From Polaromonas sp. YR568 (GTDB lineage: Bacteria; Pseudomonadota; Gammaproteobacteria; Burkholderiales; Burkholderiaceae_C), in NCBI GenBank assembly GCA_945878995.1, contig CAMCUN010000003.1, positions 43,007 through 107,006 on the forward strand: a stretch of DNA of 64,000 bases. Reading direction: 5' to 3'. Each line of letters starts with the position of its first letter. The stretch's first letter is position 1. Position numbers and translations under genes: made by a program. Below, piece after piece: positions 10,438-19,817 of this stretch. The notes under the pieces are model-generated. The model had not been told where the DNA came from. It searched no databases and worked only from the letters and a program-made list of their open reading frames with translations.

Positions 10438-12542
10438 ACAGCAGGGCGCCAACCGCCCCCACTGGGCTTGCCTGGTGGCGGTTGGGCGGGCTGGCCCCTA
10501 GGCGCAAAAGCCGCAGCTTTCTTTGGGCGTTGCTGGTGCTGCTGGTGGGCAGCTCTTTGGTGCTGCTGATCTGGCTGGCCGGCCGCTACGAGAGCAGCGC
10601 CACCCAAGAGCGCTTGGAAGCCTACACGGCCGATTTGGCCACCCAAATGCGCCAAGGCATGAGCCGCAACTTGCGCAGCCTGCAAGCCATGCAACCCGAC
10701 CGCGCAGAGCCCTGGCTGGCGCATGCCCAAGAGCTCTTGCAAAAGCGGCGCGAGCTGATCCGTCTGGAATGGCTCGACACCGAACTGCGGGTGCAGCTGG
10801 CCAGCGACTCGCCGTACAGGCCCCCGGCTTTTGAGATTTTTCAGCGCAGCCTCAGTGCGGCCGATGTGGGCCTGGCTTGCCGAGCCGCCCAGCGCTTTAA
10901 TGCCCCGGCCTACGCCAACAGCTACTTTGTGCCGCAAAGCGACGGCACGGGCCTGGAGCTGATGGACCTGTGTTTGCCGCTGATGGCCGCTGGCCAGCTG
11001 ATGGGTTACACGGTGGCCACTTATGCGCTCAACGATGTGCTGGCCGAGTTGCTGGGCTCCCTACTCACGCGCGGACATGCCGTGGCGTTCACCGAGGCCG
11101 ACGGCACCCGGCTGGCCATGTATGGCAGCGCAGGCAGCGGTCGGCAGTTGTTTGCGGCCCAGCAGCTGGTGGACCTGTCCGGTAACACCTTGGTCTTGCG
11201 CCTGGAAAGCCGCCAAGGCACGGCCGATTTCTTTCCCAACCTGTTGACCGCCCTCGTTACGGCCATGACGCTGGCGCTTTTGGTGGTGCTGCTGATGTTG
11301 GTGCGCGACATGCGGCGGCGGCTCAAGGTTGAGCGCGACCTGGCCGAGGCCTTGGCTTTTCGCAAGGCCATGGAAAACTCCCTGAACACCGGCCTGCGCG
11401 CGCGCGACCTGGACGGCCGCATCACCTATGTGAACCCGGCTTTTTGCCAAATGGTGGGCGTGCGCGCCGAGGAGCTGCTCCAGCACAGCGCCAGCCCCGC
11501 GCCCTACTGGCCGCCAGAGCTGGCCAATGTGTACCAAGACCGCCAGGCCTTCAGGCTGGCCAACAAGGCCTTGCCGCGTGGTGGCCACGAATCTGTCTTT
11601 ATGCGCAGCGACGGCACCCGCTTTCCGGTGCTCATCATCGAGGCGCCGCTCATCAACGCCCTGGGCAAGCACACCGGCTGGATGAGCGCCGTGCTCGACT
11701 TGAGCGAGCAAAAGCGCGCTGAAGAAGTCTCGCGCGCCAGCCAAGACAGGCTGCAAGCGACGGCCCGTCTTGCCATGGTCGGCGAGATGGCGTCCTTGCT
11801 CAGCCACGAGCTCAACCAGCCGCTGGCCGCCATCTCCAGCTATGCCAATGGCTCGCTCAACGTGCTGCGCGACGCCCAAGGCGAGATGCTGCCAAGCAGT
11901 CCTGAGCAGCGCCGTCTGAACAGCGACTTGGACATGGCCTTGCGCCGCATTGCCGAGCAGGCCGGGCGGGCCGGCACGGTGATCAAAAGCGTGCACGACT
12001 TTGTGCGCCGGCGCGAGCAAAAACGCGAGGCGGTCAGGCCCATGGACCTGATCGACGCCATCATGCCGCTGGTGGGCTTGCAAGCGCGCAAGCTGGGCGT
12101 GCGTGTGGTGATCTCGGCCGAGCCCGGCTGCCCCGATGTGCAGTGCGACCCCACCATGGTCGAGCAGGTGCTGCTCAATTTGGCGCGCAACGGCATGCAA
12201 GCCATGCAACCCGGGCCCGCGCAGGCCAGCGACCGCGTGCTGAATTTGCGCGTGCAGCGATCAGGCAAAGACAGGGTTGAGTTTTCAGTGGCCGATGTGG
12301 GCGAGGGCATTGCCGACGAGGTGGCCAGCCAGCTTTTCACGCCTTTTTTCACCACCAAAGAAGAGGGCATGGGGCTGGGCCTGAGCCTGTGCCGCACGGT
12401 GGTGGAGCAGCACGGCAGTATCTTGTCCTTCAAGCCCCAGCTGCCGCGCGGTACAGTCTTTTCTTTCACCCTGCCCGCAGCGGCCCCATACCCATACCCA
12501 GGCACGGACGAGGCAGACTTGTCGCAGCTGCCGGCCTTTTAA
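10434..12542 (+). CDS. PAS-domain sensor histidine kinase (DctB/FixL-like)
   Basis: The 702-residue protein has two membrane segments (about residues 24-46 and 262-290) flanking a periplasmic sensor region. A cytoplasmic PAS domain follows (about 315-435). The HisKA domain has the phospho-accepting His at about 458 in SHELNQPLAAISSYA, and the HATPase domain shows the N box (LLNLARNGMQAM), G1 (VADVGEGI) and GMGLGLSL motifs. The HELNQPL form is typical of DctB/FixL-type kinases. It starts with GTG overlapping the preceding stop. The FixJ-type regulator 13 bp downstream is its likely partner. The signal is unknown. Confidence 0.9.
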   Translation: MNSRAPTAPTGLAWWRLGGLAPRRKSRSFLWALLVLLVGSSLVLLIWLAGRYESSATQERLEAYTADLATQMRQGMSRNLRSLQAMQPDRAEPWLAHAQELLQKRRELIRLEWLDTELRVQLASDSPYRPPAFEIFQRSLSAADVGLACRAAQRFNAPAYANSYFVPQSDGTGLELMDLCLPLMAAGQLMGYTVATYALNDVLAELLGSLLTRGHAVAFTEADGTRLAMYGSAGSGRQLFAAQQLVDLSGNTLVLRLESRQGTADFFPNLLTALVTAMTLALLVVLLMLVRDMRRRLKVERDLAEALAFRKAMENSLNTGLRARDLDGRITYVNPAFCQMVGVRAEELLQHSASPAPYWPPELANVYQDRQAFRLANKALPRGGHESVFMRSDGTRFPVLIIEAPLINALGKHTGWMSAVLDLSEQKRAEEVSRASQDRLQATARLAMVGEMASLLSHELNQPLAAISSYANGSLNVLRDAQGEMLPSSPEQRRLNSDLDMALRRIAEQAGRAGTVIKSVHDFVRRREQKREAVRPMDLIDAIMPLVGLQARKLGVRVVISAEPGCPDVQCDPTMVEQVLLNLARNGMQAMQPGPAQASDRVLNLRVQRSGKDRVEFSVADVGEGIADEVASQLFTPFFTTKEEGMGLGLSLCRTVVEQHGSILSFKPQLPRGTVFSFTLPAAAPYPYPGTDEADLSQLPAF

Positions 12543-12555
12543 GCGCTTCACAGTC

Positions 12556-13185
12556 ATGACCCCCGCAACAGTCTATGTGGTTGACGACGACGCCAGCGTG
12601 CGCGATGCGCTGGCCTGGCTGCTGCGCTCGCGCCGCCTGATGAGCGAGTTGTTTGACTCGGCCGAGTCCTTTGACGAGGTGGTCAGCAGCCCAGATTTTG
12701 TGATCCGCGAGCCCTCGTGCGTGCTGCTGGACATGCGCATGGGCGGCATGAGCGGGCTGGTGATGTTTGAAAAACTCATTGCCTACGGCCTGCTGCCCCT
12801 GCTGCCCGTGATTTTTTTAACCGGCCATGCCGATGTGCCCACCGCAGTGGACACGGTCAAGCGCGGGGCTTTTGATTTTTGCGAAAAGCCTTTTTCCGAC
12901 AATGCCCTGGTGGACCGCATCGAGCAGGCGCTGGCCCTGTCGGCCACGGGGCTGCAGGCGCGCAGCAAAACCACCGGTTTGCAAGCGCGCTTGCAGGCCC
13001 TGACAGAGCGCGAACGCGATGTCATGCGCTTGGTGGTGGAGGGGCTGCCCAACAAGTTGGTGGCCGACCAGCTTGACATCAGCGTGCGCACCGTGGAGGT
13101 CCACCGCGCCCGGGTGTTTGACAAAATGAGTGTGAAATCTGCCGTCGAGCTGGCCAACCTGCTGCGCGGTTTGGACGTCCACTAG
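12556..13185 (+). CDS. FixJ-family response regulator (receiver + LuxR-type HTH)
   Basis: The 209-residue protein has an N-terminal receiver domain with the acidic pair DDD (residues 10-12), the phospho-acceptor Asp59 in LLDMRMGGMSG and the Lys of CEKPF. A C-terminal GerE/LuxR helix-turn-helix follows (LTERERDVMRLVVEGLPNK ... ISVRTVEVHRARVFDKM). It lies 13 bp after the PAS kinase gene and should be its output regulator. Targets are not evident. Its stop codon directly abuts the stop of a convergent small gene on the other strand. Confidence 0.92.
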   Translation: MTPATVYVVDDDASVRDALAWLLRSRRLMSELFDSAESFDEVVSSPDFVIREPSCVLLDMRMGGMSGLVMFEKLIAYGLLPLLPVIFLTGHADVPTAVDTVKRGAFDFCEKPFSDNALVDRIEQALALSATGLQARSKTTGLQARLQALTERERDVMRLVVEGLPNKLVADQLDISVRTVEVHRARVFDKMSVKSAVELANLLRGLDVH

Positions 13186-13332
13186 TCAGGGGTGAGGCTC
13201 GTCGGGCGGCGGCTTCTTACCAGGCTCGTCGGGTGGCAACTCCCCTTTGGGCCGGCCAGAAAACATGGTCCACCACACAATGAACACGAACAGCAAGAGC
13301 GCCAGCAAAGATTCCAGCAAAAGCAAGGTCAT
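13186..13332 (-). CDS. Small single-span membrane protein (48 aa), function unknown
   Basis: A 48-residue ORF starts MTLLLLESLLALLLFVF. One hydrophobic helix (about residues 2-23) ends in WWTMFSGRPKG and is followed by a Pro/Asp/Glu/Lys-rich tail in which PPDEP occurs twice. The clear membrane-anchor plus charged tail design and the tight fit between neighbours support a real gene. I do not recognise a named family. Its stop abuts the response-regulator stop. Its ATG (CAT at 13330-13332) overlaps the ATG proposed for mltA on the opposite strand. Confidence 0.6.
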   Translation of the reverse strand: MTLLLLESLLALLLFVFIVWWTMFSGRPKGELPPDEPGKKPPPDEPHP

Positions 13333-14503
13333 GACAACTCAGTTCGGGGTGGTGAAAGCCTGGGCAATTATCGCCAGCACGGCTGCCCTGGCCTCTTGTG
13401 CGGTTTATCGCCCCCTGCCTGAATCCTTGCCCGCGCCCTTGCCTGTGCCCATGTCGCCCTCACCGCAGGCCGGCACCGCCCCGGCCGAGCCCGAGCAGCC
13501 CAAGCCGGATCAGTCCCTGATGCAGGCCAAAAGCCGCTGGGTGCCGGTGGCCTGGTCCGATCTGCCCGGCTTTGCCGAGGACAGGCTGGGCCAAGCCTGG
13601 GGCGCCAAGCTGCGCAGCTGCGAGCGGCCCGCGCCAGCCTTGGCGGCACTGTGCCCGGACATCCGGCGCTTGGCCAACGCCAGCGAGGCCGAGCAGCGCC
13701 AGTGGCTCATAAGCCGGATGCAGCCTTACCGGGTGGAGTCGCACCAGGGCGAGGCCCAAGGCCTGCTGACCAGCTACTTTGAACCCGTGATGAACGCCAG
13801 GCGCCAGCGCTCGGCAAGCCACTCTGTGCCGCTCTATCGCCCGCCAGCCGACCTGAGCCAACGCAAGCCCTGGTTCACACGGCAAGAAATTGACAGCGCT
13901 CCTCAGGCCCAGGCCGCGCTGCGGGGCCGCGAAATTGCCTGGCTGAGCGACCCCATAGACGCCATGCTGCTGCATATACAAGGCTCGGGCCGCCTGCTGA
14001 TCAGCGAAGCTGATGGCTCGCAACGCCTGGTGCGCGTGGCCTTTGCCGGTTCTAACGAGCAGCCTTACCGCAGCATCAACCAATGGCTGCTGGACCAAGG
14101 CGTCAAGCGCATCAACCCCTGGCCCGAGGCCACCAAGGACTGGGCCGCGCTCAACCCACAGCGCGTCAACCAGCTGCTGTGGAGCAACCCGCGCTATGTG
14201 TTCTTTCGCGAGGAGGTCATCACCGACCCCCAAGGCGGGCCGCGCGGCGCCCAGGGCGTGGCGCTGAGCGCGGGCCGCTCCATTGCAGTAGACAGGCAAA
14301 GCATTCCTTATGGCACGCCGGTGTGGCTGGCGTCTTCAGGTCCGGCCGCCCAACTCCAGCGCCTGGTGGTGGCGCAAGACACGGGCAGCGCCATCGTGGG
14401 GCCGGTGCGCGCCGACTACTTTGCGGGCACCGGTGACGAAGCCGGACGGCTGGCCAGCCGCGTCAACCAGCCGCTGCGCCTGTGGGTGCTCTGGCCGCGA
14501 TGA
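13331..14503 (+). CDS. mltA: Membrane-bound lytic murein transglycosylase A
   Basis: This 390-residue lipoprotein cleaves the glycan strands of peptidoglycan to 1,6-anhydromuropeptides. A short signal peptide with lipobox LASC (Cys about residue 23) precedes the MltA barrel domain and the C-terminal 3D domain. The 3D domain holds the conserved Asp motif (VVAQDTGSAIVGPVRADYF) preceded by IPYGTPVWL. The open frame extends upstream to 13247, but the extra codons look non-coding. ATG 13331 gives a normal lipoprotein signal, and GTG 13349 or 13352 would also work. The start overlaps that of the divergent small membrane protein, so one of the two starts may need revision. Confidence 0.88.
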   Translation: MTTQFGVVKAWAIIASTAALASCAVYRPLPESLPAPLPVPMSPSPQAGTAPAEPEQPKPDQSLMQAKSRWVPVAWSDLPGFAEDRLGQAWGAKLRSCERPAPALAALCPDIRRLANASEAEQRQWLISRMQPYRVESHQGEAQGLLTSYFEPVMNARRQRSASHSVPLYRPPADLSQRKPWFTRQEIDSAPQAQAALRGREIAWLSDPIDAMLLHIQGSGRLLISEADGSQRLVRVAFAGSNEQPYRSINQWLLDQGVKRINPWPEATKDWAALNPQRVNQLLWSNPRYVFFREEVITDPQGGPRGAQGVALSAGRSIAVDRQSIPYGTPVWLASSGPAAQLQRLVVAQDTGSAIVGPVRADYFAGTGDEAGRLASRVNQPLRLWVLWPR

Positions 14504-14687
14504 GTCCGCCCACTTCGCTTTGAGAACTTTCATTCGCAAACGCCCTGAAAAACCAGGGGCTTTCCCGCCCTCGGGCGCCTGCAGCCCCCCGCATACAATG
14601 CAAAGTTGATTAAAAGCGCTTCCCTTTTTACAAAGGGGCGCCACATTGACAGCGCCTGATGTCGGGCACCTTTTTGGAGTTTTACCT

Positions 14688-15020
14688 GTGTTTATTTCTT
14701 CTGCGTTTGCCCAAACCGCACCGGCCGCTGCCGGCGGCGGCGACATGATGTCCTCACTCACCAGCATGCTGCCGCTGGTGCTGATGTTTGCGGTGCTGTA
14801 TTTCGTGATGATCCGCCCGCAGATGAAAAAGCAAAAGGAACACCGCGCCATGATCGACGCGCTGGCCAAAGGCGACGAAGTGGTCACCGCCGGCGGGCTG
14901 GTCGGCCGTGTCAGCAAAATCGGCGAAGGCTATATGAACGTGGAGCTGTCTGCTGGCGTGGAAGTGCAAATGCAGCGCTCGTCTGTGGTGCAGGTCTTGC
15001 CCAAAGGCACCATGAAGTAA
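14688..15020 (+). CDS. yajC: Preprotein translocase subunit YajC
   Basis: The 110-residue protein has one transmembrane helix (about residues 27-46) followed by IRPQMKKQKEHR and a small cytoplasmic beta domain, as in YajC proteins that join the SecDF accessory complex. I chose the GTG at 14688 because it has a GGAG ribosome site at the right distance and gives the familiar short N-terminus MFISSAFAQTAP. An in-frame TTG at 14646 is less likely. A 183-bp non-coding gap separates it from mltA and should contain its promoter. A TACAAT box near 14592 has no good -35 partner. Confidence 0.9.
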   Translation: MFISSAFAQTAPAAAGGGDMMSSLTSMLPLVLMFAVLYFVMIRPQMKKQKEHRAMIDALAKGDEVVTAGGLVGRVSKIGEGYMNVELSAGVEVQMQRSSVVQVLPKGTMK

Positions 15021-15056
15021 AGCCCGGGGGCGGCACATGTGCCTGCCCCTGTCGTC

Positions 15057-15085
15057 GGCGGCCTGTGGGCCGCCGCTTGTTTTTT
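15057..15085 (+). terminator. Hairpin plus T-run between yajC and secD (first)
   Basis: A perfect 7-bp stem GGCGGCC/GGCCGCC with loop TGTG (15057-15074) is followed by GCTTGTTTTTT. This has the form of an intrinsic terminator pointing along the secD direction. It lies 37 bp after the yajC stop. Confidence 0.7.
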
Positions 15086-15086
15086 C

Positions 15087-15112
15087 GGCCCGGCTTTGCG
15101 AGGCCTTTTTTT
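15087..15112 (+). terminator. Second, weaker hairpin plus T-run upstream of secD
   Basis: GGCC (15087-15090) can pair with GGCC (15102-15105), with a further short GC/GC pairing inside, and seven T residues follow. The stem is short, so alone it would be a weak terminator. It ends 17 bp before the secD start codon and sits right behind the first hairpin. Confidence 0.4.
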
Positions 15113-15129
15113 AGCTTTCGGAACTGCCC

Positions 15130-17010
15130 ATGAATCGCTATCCGGTCTGGAAATACCTGGTGATGGTCATCACTTTGGTGATTGCCGCGCTTTACACGCT
15201 GCCCAATTTTTTTGGCGAGGCGCCGGCCGTGCAGGTCTCCAGTCTCAAGACCACGACCAAGGTCGACAGCGCCACCGTCACCCGCGTGGAAGAGGCCCTC
15301 AAGGCCGCCGGCCTGCAGGCCGAGCAAGTCAGCTTGGATGGCAGCTCGGTGCGGGCGCGCTTTACCAACACCGACAACCAGCTCAAGGCCAAAGACGCCA
15401 TTCAGCGCGCCCTCATCACCGATGCGGCAGACCCCACCTACATCGTCGCGCTGAACTTGCTGTCGCGCTCACCCGAGTGGCTGCGCGCCATCCACGCCGG
15501 GCCCATGTACCTGGGCCTGGACCTGCGCGGCGGCGTGCACTTCATGCTGCAGGTCGACATGCAAGCGGCGCTCACCAAGCGCGTGGAATCGCTGGCGGGT
15601 GACTTGCGGCTGGCCCTGCGCGAAAAAGGCTTGCGCCACGGCGGCATCAGCCGCAATGGCCAAACGGCTGAGCTGCGCCTGCGTGACCAGGCCAGTGTCG
15701 AGGCCGTCAACAACCTCATTCGCGACCAATTTCCCGACCTGCAAACCCGCGTAGAGCCCGAGGGCAGCGAGTTCAAGCTGGTGGCCAGCATCAAGCCCGA
15801 GGCCGTCCGCCGCGTGCAAGACCAGGCGCTCAAGCAAAACATCTTGACGCTGCACAACCGCATCAACGAGCTGGGCGTGGCCGAGCCGGTGATCCAGCAG
15901 CAGGGCCTGGACCGCATCGTGGTGCAGCTGCCCGGCGTGCAAGACACGGCCAAGGCCAAAGACATTTTGGGCCGCACCGCCACGCTGGAAATGCGCTTGG
16001 TGGACGAAAGTGCTGAAGCCCGCGTCGCCGAGTTGAGTGGCGGCCTGGTGCCTTTTGGCTCCGAGAAATTCCTGGAGCGCGACGGCCGCCCCGTGATTCT
16101 TAAAAAGCAGGTGGTGCTCACGGGCGACAGCCTGACCGACGCCCAACCCGGCTTTGACGCGCAAACCCAGCAGCCCAAAGTCGACTTGACGGTGGACGCC
16201 AAGGGCGGGCGCATCATGCGCGACGTCAGCCGCGAGAACCTGAAAAAGCGCATGGCCTTGGTGCTCTTTGAAAAGGGCAAGGGCGAGGTGCTCACCGCAC
16301 CCGTGATTCAAGGCGAGTTGGGCAACCGCTTCCAAATTTCAGGCTCCATGAGCACGGTGGAAGCCAATGACTTGGCGCTCTTGCTGCGCGCAGGCTCTTT
16401 GGCTGCGCCCATGGAGATCATTGAAGAGCGCACCATAGGCCCCAGCCTGGGCGCCGAGAACATTGCCAAGGGCTTTAACAGCGTGACTTGGGGCTTCATC
16501 GTCATCGTGATCTTCATGGGCATTTATTACATGCTCTTTGGCCTGTTTTCAGGCCTGGCGCTGGCCGTGAATTTGCTGCTGCTGGTGGCCGTGCTGAGCA
16601 TGCTGCAAGCCACCCTCACCCTGCCAGGCATGGCCGCCATGGCGCTGGCCCTGGGCATGGCGATTGACTCGAACGTGTTGATCAACGAGCGCGTGCGCGA
16701 GGAGCTGCGCAATGGTGCCGCGCCACAAACGGCCATTCAGGTGGGTTACGACCGCGCCTGGGCCACCATTTTGGATTCCAACATCACCACCTTGATTGCC
16801 GGCGCGGCCTTGCTGGCCTTTGGCTCGGGGCCGGTGCGCGGCTTTGCGGTGGTGCACTGCATAGGCATTTTGACCAGCATGTTCTCGGCCGTGTTCTTCT
16901 CGCGCGGCCTGGTCAACCTCTGGTACGGCCGCCAAAAGAAACTCAAGTCTGTGTCCATTGGCACGGTGTGGCGCCCCAGCGCGCCGGCTGGCCGCGACGT
17001 CTCCCGTTGA
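15130..17010 (+). CDS. secD: Protein translocase subunit SecD
   Basis: The 626-residue inner-membrane protein works with SecF to pull preproteins out of SecYEG using the proton gradient. It shows an N-terminal membrane anchor (about residues 9-25), the large periplasmic P1 region with DLRGGVHFML, and the six-helix RND-like C-terminal region with GMAIDSNVLINERVREELR, where the Asp is essential for proton use. Length and order (yajC-secD-secF) are normal. Two terminator-like hairpins lie just upstream, so it may also be read from a promoter within that gap or depend on read-through. Confidence 0.97.
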   Translation: MNRYPVWKYLVMVITLVIAALYTLPNFFGEAPAVQVSSLKTTTKVDSATVTRVEEALKAAGLQAEQVSLDGSSVRARFTNTDNQLKAKDAIQRALITDAADPTYIVALNLLSRSPEWLRAIHAGPMYLGLDLRGGVHFMLQVDMQAALTKRVESLAGDLRLALREKGLRHGGISRNGQTAELRLRDQASVEAVNNLIRDQFPDLQTRVEPEGSEFKLVASIKPEAVRRVQDQALKQNILTLHNRINELGVAEPVIQQQGLDRIVVQLPGVQDTAKAKDILGRTATLEMRLVDESAEARVAELSGGLVPFGSEKFLERDGRPVILKKQVVLTGDSLTDAQPGFDAQTQQPKVDLTVDAKGGRIMRDVSRENLKKRMALVLFEKGKGEVLTAPVIQGELGNRFQISGSMSTVEANDLALLLRAGSLAAPMEIIEERTIGPSLGAENIAKGFNSVTWGFIVIVIFMGIYYMLFGLFSGLALAVNLLLLVAVLSMLQATLTLPGMAAMALALGMAIDSNVLINERVREELRNGAAPQTAIQVGYDRAWATILDSNITTLIAGAALLAFGSGPVRGFAVVHCIGILTSMFSAVFFSRGLVNLWYGRQKKLKSVSIGTVWRPSAPAGRDVSR

Positions 17011-17030
17011 ACGCTTAAGGATTTAGCACC

Positions 17031-17984
17031 ATGGAACTATTCAAAATCCAACGTGACATCCCGTTCATGCGGTATGCCAAGGTTTTCAACGCGATTTCCT
17101 TTTTGACCTTTGCGCTGGCTGTGTTCTTTTTGTTCAGCCGCGGCCTGCACCTGTCGGTGGAGTTCACGGGCGGCACGCTCATGGAGGTGAGCTACAGCCA
17201 ACCCGCCAACTTGGAAAAAGTGCGCGACACCGTGGCCAGCCTGGGTTACACCGACGTGCAGGTGCAAAACTTTGGTACCGCGCGCGACGTGATGATCCGC
17301 CTGCCCGTGCAAAAAGGCGTGAGCAGCGCCCAGCAAAACGACCGCGTGGTGGCCGCGCTCAAGGCCGACGATGCCAGCGTGACCCTCAAACGCACCGAGT
17401 TTGTAGGGCCTTCTGTGGGCGAGGAGTTGGCGATAGACGGCCTCAAGGCCCTGGCCATGGTGGTGGTCGGCATCATGGTCTACTTGGCCTTTCGCTTCGA
17501 GTGGAAGTTTGCGGTGGCCGCCATCATTGCCAACTTGCACGACGTCATCATCATCTTGGGATTTTTTGCCTATTTCCAGTGGGAATTTTCACTGGCGGTG
17601 CTGGCCGCCGTGCTGGCCGTGCTGGGCTATTCGGTGAACGAGTCGGTGGTGATTTTTGACCGGGTGCGCGAGAACTTTCGCCGCTACCGCAAGATGGACA
17701 CGGTGGAAGTCATAGACAACGCCATCACATCCACCATCAGCCGCACCATCATCACCCACGGCTCAACGCAAATCATGGTGCTGTCCATGTTGCTGTTTGG
17801 CGGCGCCACGCTTTACTACTTTGCCTTGGCCCTGACCATTGGCATTTTGTTCGGCATTTACTCCTCGGTGTTTGTGGCGGCTGCGATTGCCATGTGGCTG
17901 GGTGTGCAGCGCGAGGACTTGATCAAGCCCACCAAAAAAGACGATGTCGACCCCAAAGACCCGAACGCGGGGGCGACGGTCTGA
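17031..17984 (+). CDS. secF: Protein translocase subunit SecF
   Basis: The 317-residue membrane protein has SecF hallmarks: LSVEFTGGTLMEV after the first membrane helix, GPSVGEEL, and the conserved cytoplasmic-side motif GYSVNESVVIFDRVREN. Six membrane spans are evident. It follows secD by 20 bp and completes the SecDF complex. The gene is followed at once by a strong bidirectional terminator, which marks the operon end. Confidence 0.97.
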   Translation: MELFKIQRDIPFMRYAKVFNAISFLTFALAVFFLFSRGLHLSVEFTGGTLMEVSYSQPANLEKVRDTVASLGYTDVQVQNFGTARDVMIRLPVQKGVSSAQQNDRVVAALKADDASVTLKRTEFVGPSVGEELAIDGLKALAMVVVGIMVYLAFRFEWKFAVAAIIANLHDVIIILGFFAYFQWEFSLAVLAAVLAVLGYSVNESVVIFDRVRENFRRYRKMDTVEVIDNAITSTISRTIITHGSTQIMVLSMLLFGGATLYYFALALTIGILFGIYSSVFVAAAIAMWLGVQREDLIKPTKKDDVDPKDPNAGATV

Positions 17985-18001
17985 AGCTGCTGCGCCGAAT
18001 G

Positions 18002-18029
18002 AAAAAAGCCCGCTGATGCGGGCTTTTTT
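18002..18029. terminator. Bidirectional intrinsic terminator between secF and smg
   Basis: A perfect stem AAAAAAGCCCGC / GCGGGCTTTTTT with loop TGAT gives a T-run on both strands. It ends the secDF transcript from the left and can end the dprA-smg transcript from the right. Confidence 0.9.
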
Positions 18030-18135
18030 CATGGCTTGTCAATTTACGACAGCTGACAAGTCAATTCCCACCTTTGCCCAAGCCACTGACAGGCCGGCAG
18101 GAGCAAGGACGTTCGTGCCAAAAAGAGCCCTGGGC

Positions 18136-18648
18136 TCAGTGCGCCAGGCGGTCGGTGCTGTCGTCGCAGAGCTCGTCGAGCACCAGCGCGTCGGGCTCCT
18201 CGCCAAAGCTCCAGTACACCATGAGCACAATGATTTTGAGGTCGTCGAGCAACAAGGGCTCGCCGGGAGCGGCCATGGCGCGGTCTATGGCGATCTCGCG
18301 CATGTGGGGGGGCAACACGCCAGCGGCTTCCAAAAAAACCAAAAAACCCAGGGCATCGGCGCCCAGGTGTTCGCGTTCGGCCACGGAGTAAACGCGCAGG
18401 CTGTCCGCCGACTGGGGCAAGACAGGGTGAGACGCATGAACCGCTTGGTCTGCTTGGGCCGTGCCGGCTTGGCTGGCCGGGCGCAGGTGCTGCGCGGCCA
18501 GTTGCAGGCCGTCCAGCCAGCTCAGTGCGGCCTCGATTTCCTCGGCCTCAAAACCGGCGGCGCTGAGTTTGCGACCGAGCTGGGGGGCCTCGGGGCAGGC
18601 AGCGCCTTGCCAGTAATTTTCGTAAACGTAGACCAGCACTTCAAACAT
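18136..18648 (-). CDS. smg: Smg/DUF494 family protein
   Basis: The 170-residue protein begins MFEVLVYVYENYW and contains the conserved C-terminal MVYWSFGEEPDALVLDEL. Both are signatures of the Smg (DUF494) family, which is nearly always encoded next to dprA. Its biochemical role is not established. The ATG at 18648 is chosen because the family starts there; the open frame upstream overlaps dprA. It follows dprA by 41 bp on the same strand, and its transcript can end at the hairpin at 18002-18029. Confidence 0.9.
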   Translation of the reverse strand: MFEVLVYVYENYWQGAACPEAPQLGRKLSAAGFEAEEIEAALSWLDGLQLAAQHLRPASQAGTAQADQAVHASHPVLPQSADSLRVYSVAEREHLGADALGFLVFLEAAGVLPPHMREIAIDRAMAAPGEPLLLDDLKIIVLMVYWSFGEEPDALVLDELCDDSTDRLAH

Positions 18649-18689
18649 GGACCCAATATAACGCAGTTGGACGACACAATGTTGCACAC

Positions 18690-19817
18690 TCAAACGCGAA
18701 AAAGGCGCTGAAAAACGCCGCCTGGCCTGCGCGCCACGTGGCCGTCGAGTTCCAGCCCCAGCAACTCGGCCTGCAGCTGGTCGGTGGGCCAGCCGCAACG
18801 CCGCTGCAGCTCGTCCAGGGTCATGGGCTCGTAACCCAGGGCTTGCAGCAGCAAGTGCTCGGAGCCCTCGGTCTCAGCGTCCCTCTCAGGACTTGGGCTG
18901 GCCTCGGCTGGGCTGCGCCAGCCGATTTCGTCCAGCACGTCTTGCACCGAGCTCACCAGGCGCGCGCCTTGGCCAATCAGGGCGTGGCAGCCGCGCGATT
19001 GGGGAGAGTGAATGGAGCCGGGAATGGCCAGCACGTCCCGGCCCTGCTCGGCCGCCAAGCGCGCGGTGATGAGTGAGCCCGACTGCAGCGTGGCCTCGAC
19101 CACCAAAGTGGCTTTGGCCAGCCCGGCAATGAGCCGGTTGCGCTGCGGAAAGTGGTGGTTCAAGGGGGGCGTGCCCAAGGGAAATTCACTCACGATGGCA
19201 CCTTGGCCAGCTATGCGGTGGGCCAAGTCGAGGTGCCGACGGGGATAGACCCGGTCCAGGCCCGTGCCCACCACGGCCACGGTGCTGCCGCCGCCATCGA
19301 GCGCGCCCGCGTGAGCCGCGCCGTCTACGCCCAGGGCCAGTCCAGAAATCACGCACACACCCTGGGCGGCCAGCGCGTGGGCAAATTCACGCGCATTGAG
19401 CTCGCCTTGGGCTGTGGGGTTGCGGCTGCCCACCATGGCCACGCATTGGCTGGCGTCATGCAGCTGTCCGTCATGCCACTGCCGCGCCAGGCGGCCCATG
19501 GCAAACAGCATGAGGGGCGGGTCGTCCGTGCTCAGCAGCGCGGCGGGGTAAGCGTCATCTGCCAGGGTGAAGACAAAGCGGTCCGGCTGCGCCAGCCAAT
19601 CTAGGGTGCGCGCCAGCAGCTCGGCGAGCTCGGGCGGCGCGCTGGCCAAGGCCGGCAGCACCCGGGCCGACAGGCCCTGGGCCTGCCAGTCGGCCGCGCC
19701 CTGTGCAAACACCGCCTGGGGCGAGCCAAAGGCCTGCAAGAGCTGCCTGGCCTGCTGCCGGCCAATGCCCGGCGACAGCAGCAAACGCAGCCAAGCGCCC
19801 AATTCATCTGCATCCAT
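18690..19817 (-). CDS. dprA: DNA-processing protein DprA (Smf)
   Basis: The 375-residue protein has an N-terminal helix-hairpin-helix-like region ([15 protein letters not shown]), the Rossmann-fold DprA domain with [27 protein letters not shown] and [17 protein letters not shown], and a C-terminal winged-helix part. DprA loads RecA on single-stranded DNA entering during natural transformation. The ATG at 19817 has a strong purine-rich ribosome site (GGGGAGGGTGGG) and matches the family start. It is divergent from def. Confidence 0.93.
   Translation of the reverse strand: MDADELGAWLRLLLSPGIGRQQARQLLQAFGSPQAVFAQGAADWQAQGLSARVLPALASAPPELAELLARTLDWLAQPDRFVFTLADDAYPAALLSTDDPPLMLFAMGRLARQWHDGQLHDASQCVAMVGSRNPTAQGELNAREFAHALAAQGVCVISGLALGVDGAAHAGALDGGGSTVAVVGTGLDRVYPRRHLDLAHRIAGQGAIVSEFPLGTPPLNHHFPQRNRLIAGLAKATLVVEATLQSGSLITARLAAEQGRDVLAIPGSIHSPQSRGCHALIGQGARLVSSVQDVLDEIGWRSPAEASPSPERDAETEGSEHLLLQALGYEPMTLDELQRRCGWPTDQLQAELLGLELDGHVARRPGGVFQRLFRV

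Noticed and set aside
14570..14600. TACAAT box upstream of yajC as a promoter
   Set aside because: No acceptable -35 hexamer at 15-19 bp upstream could be found.
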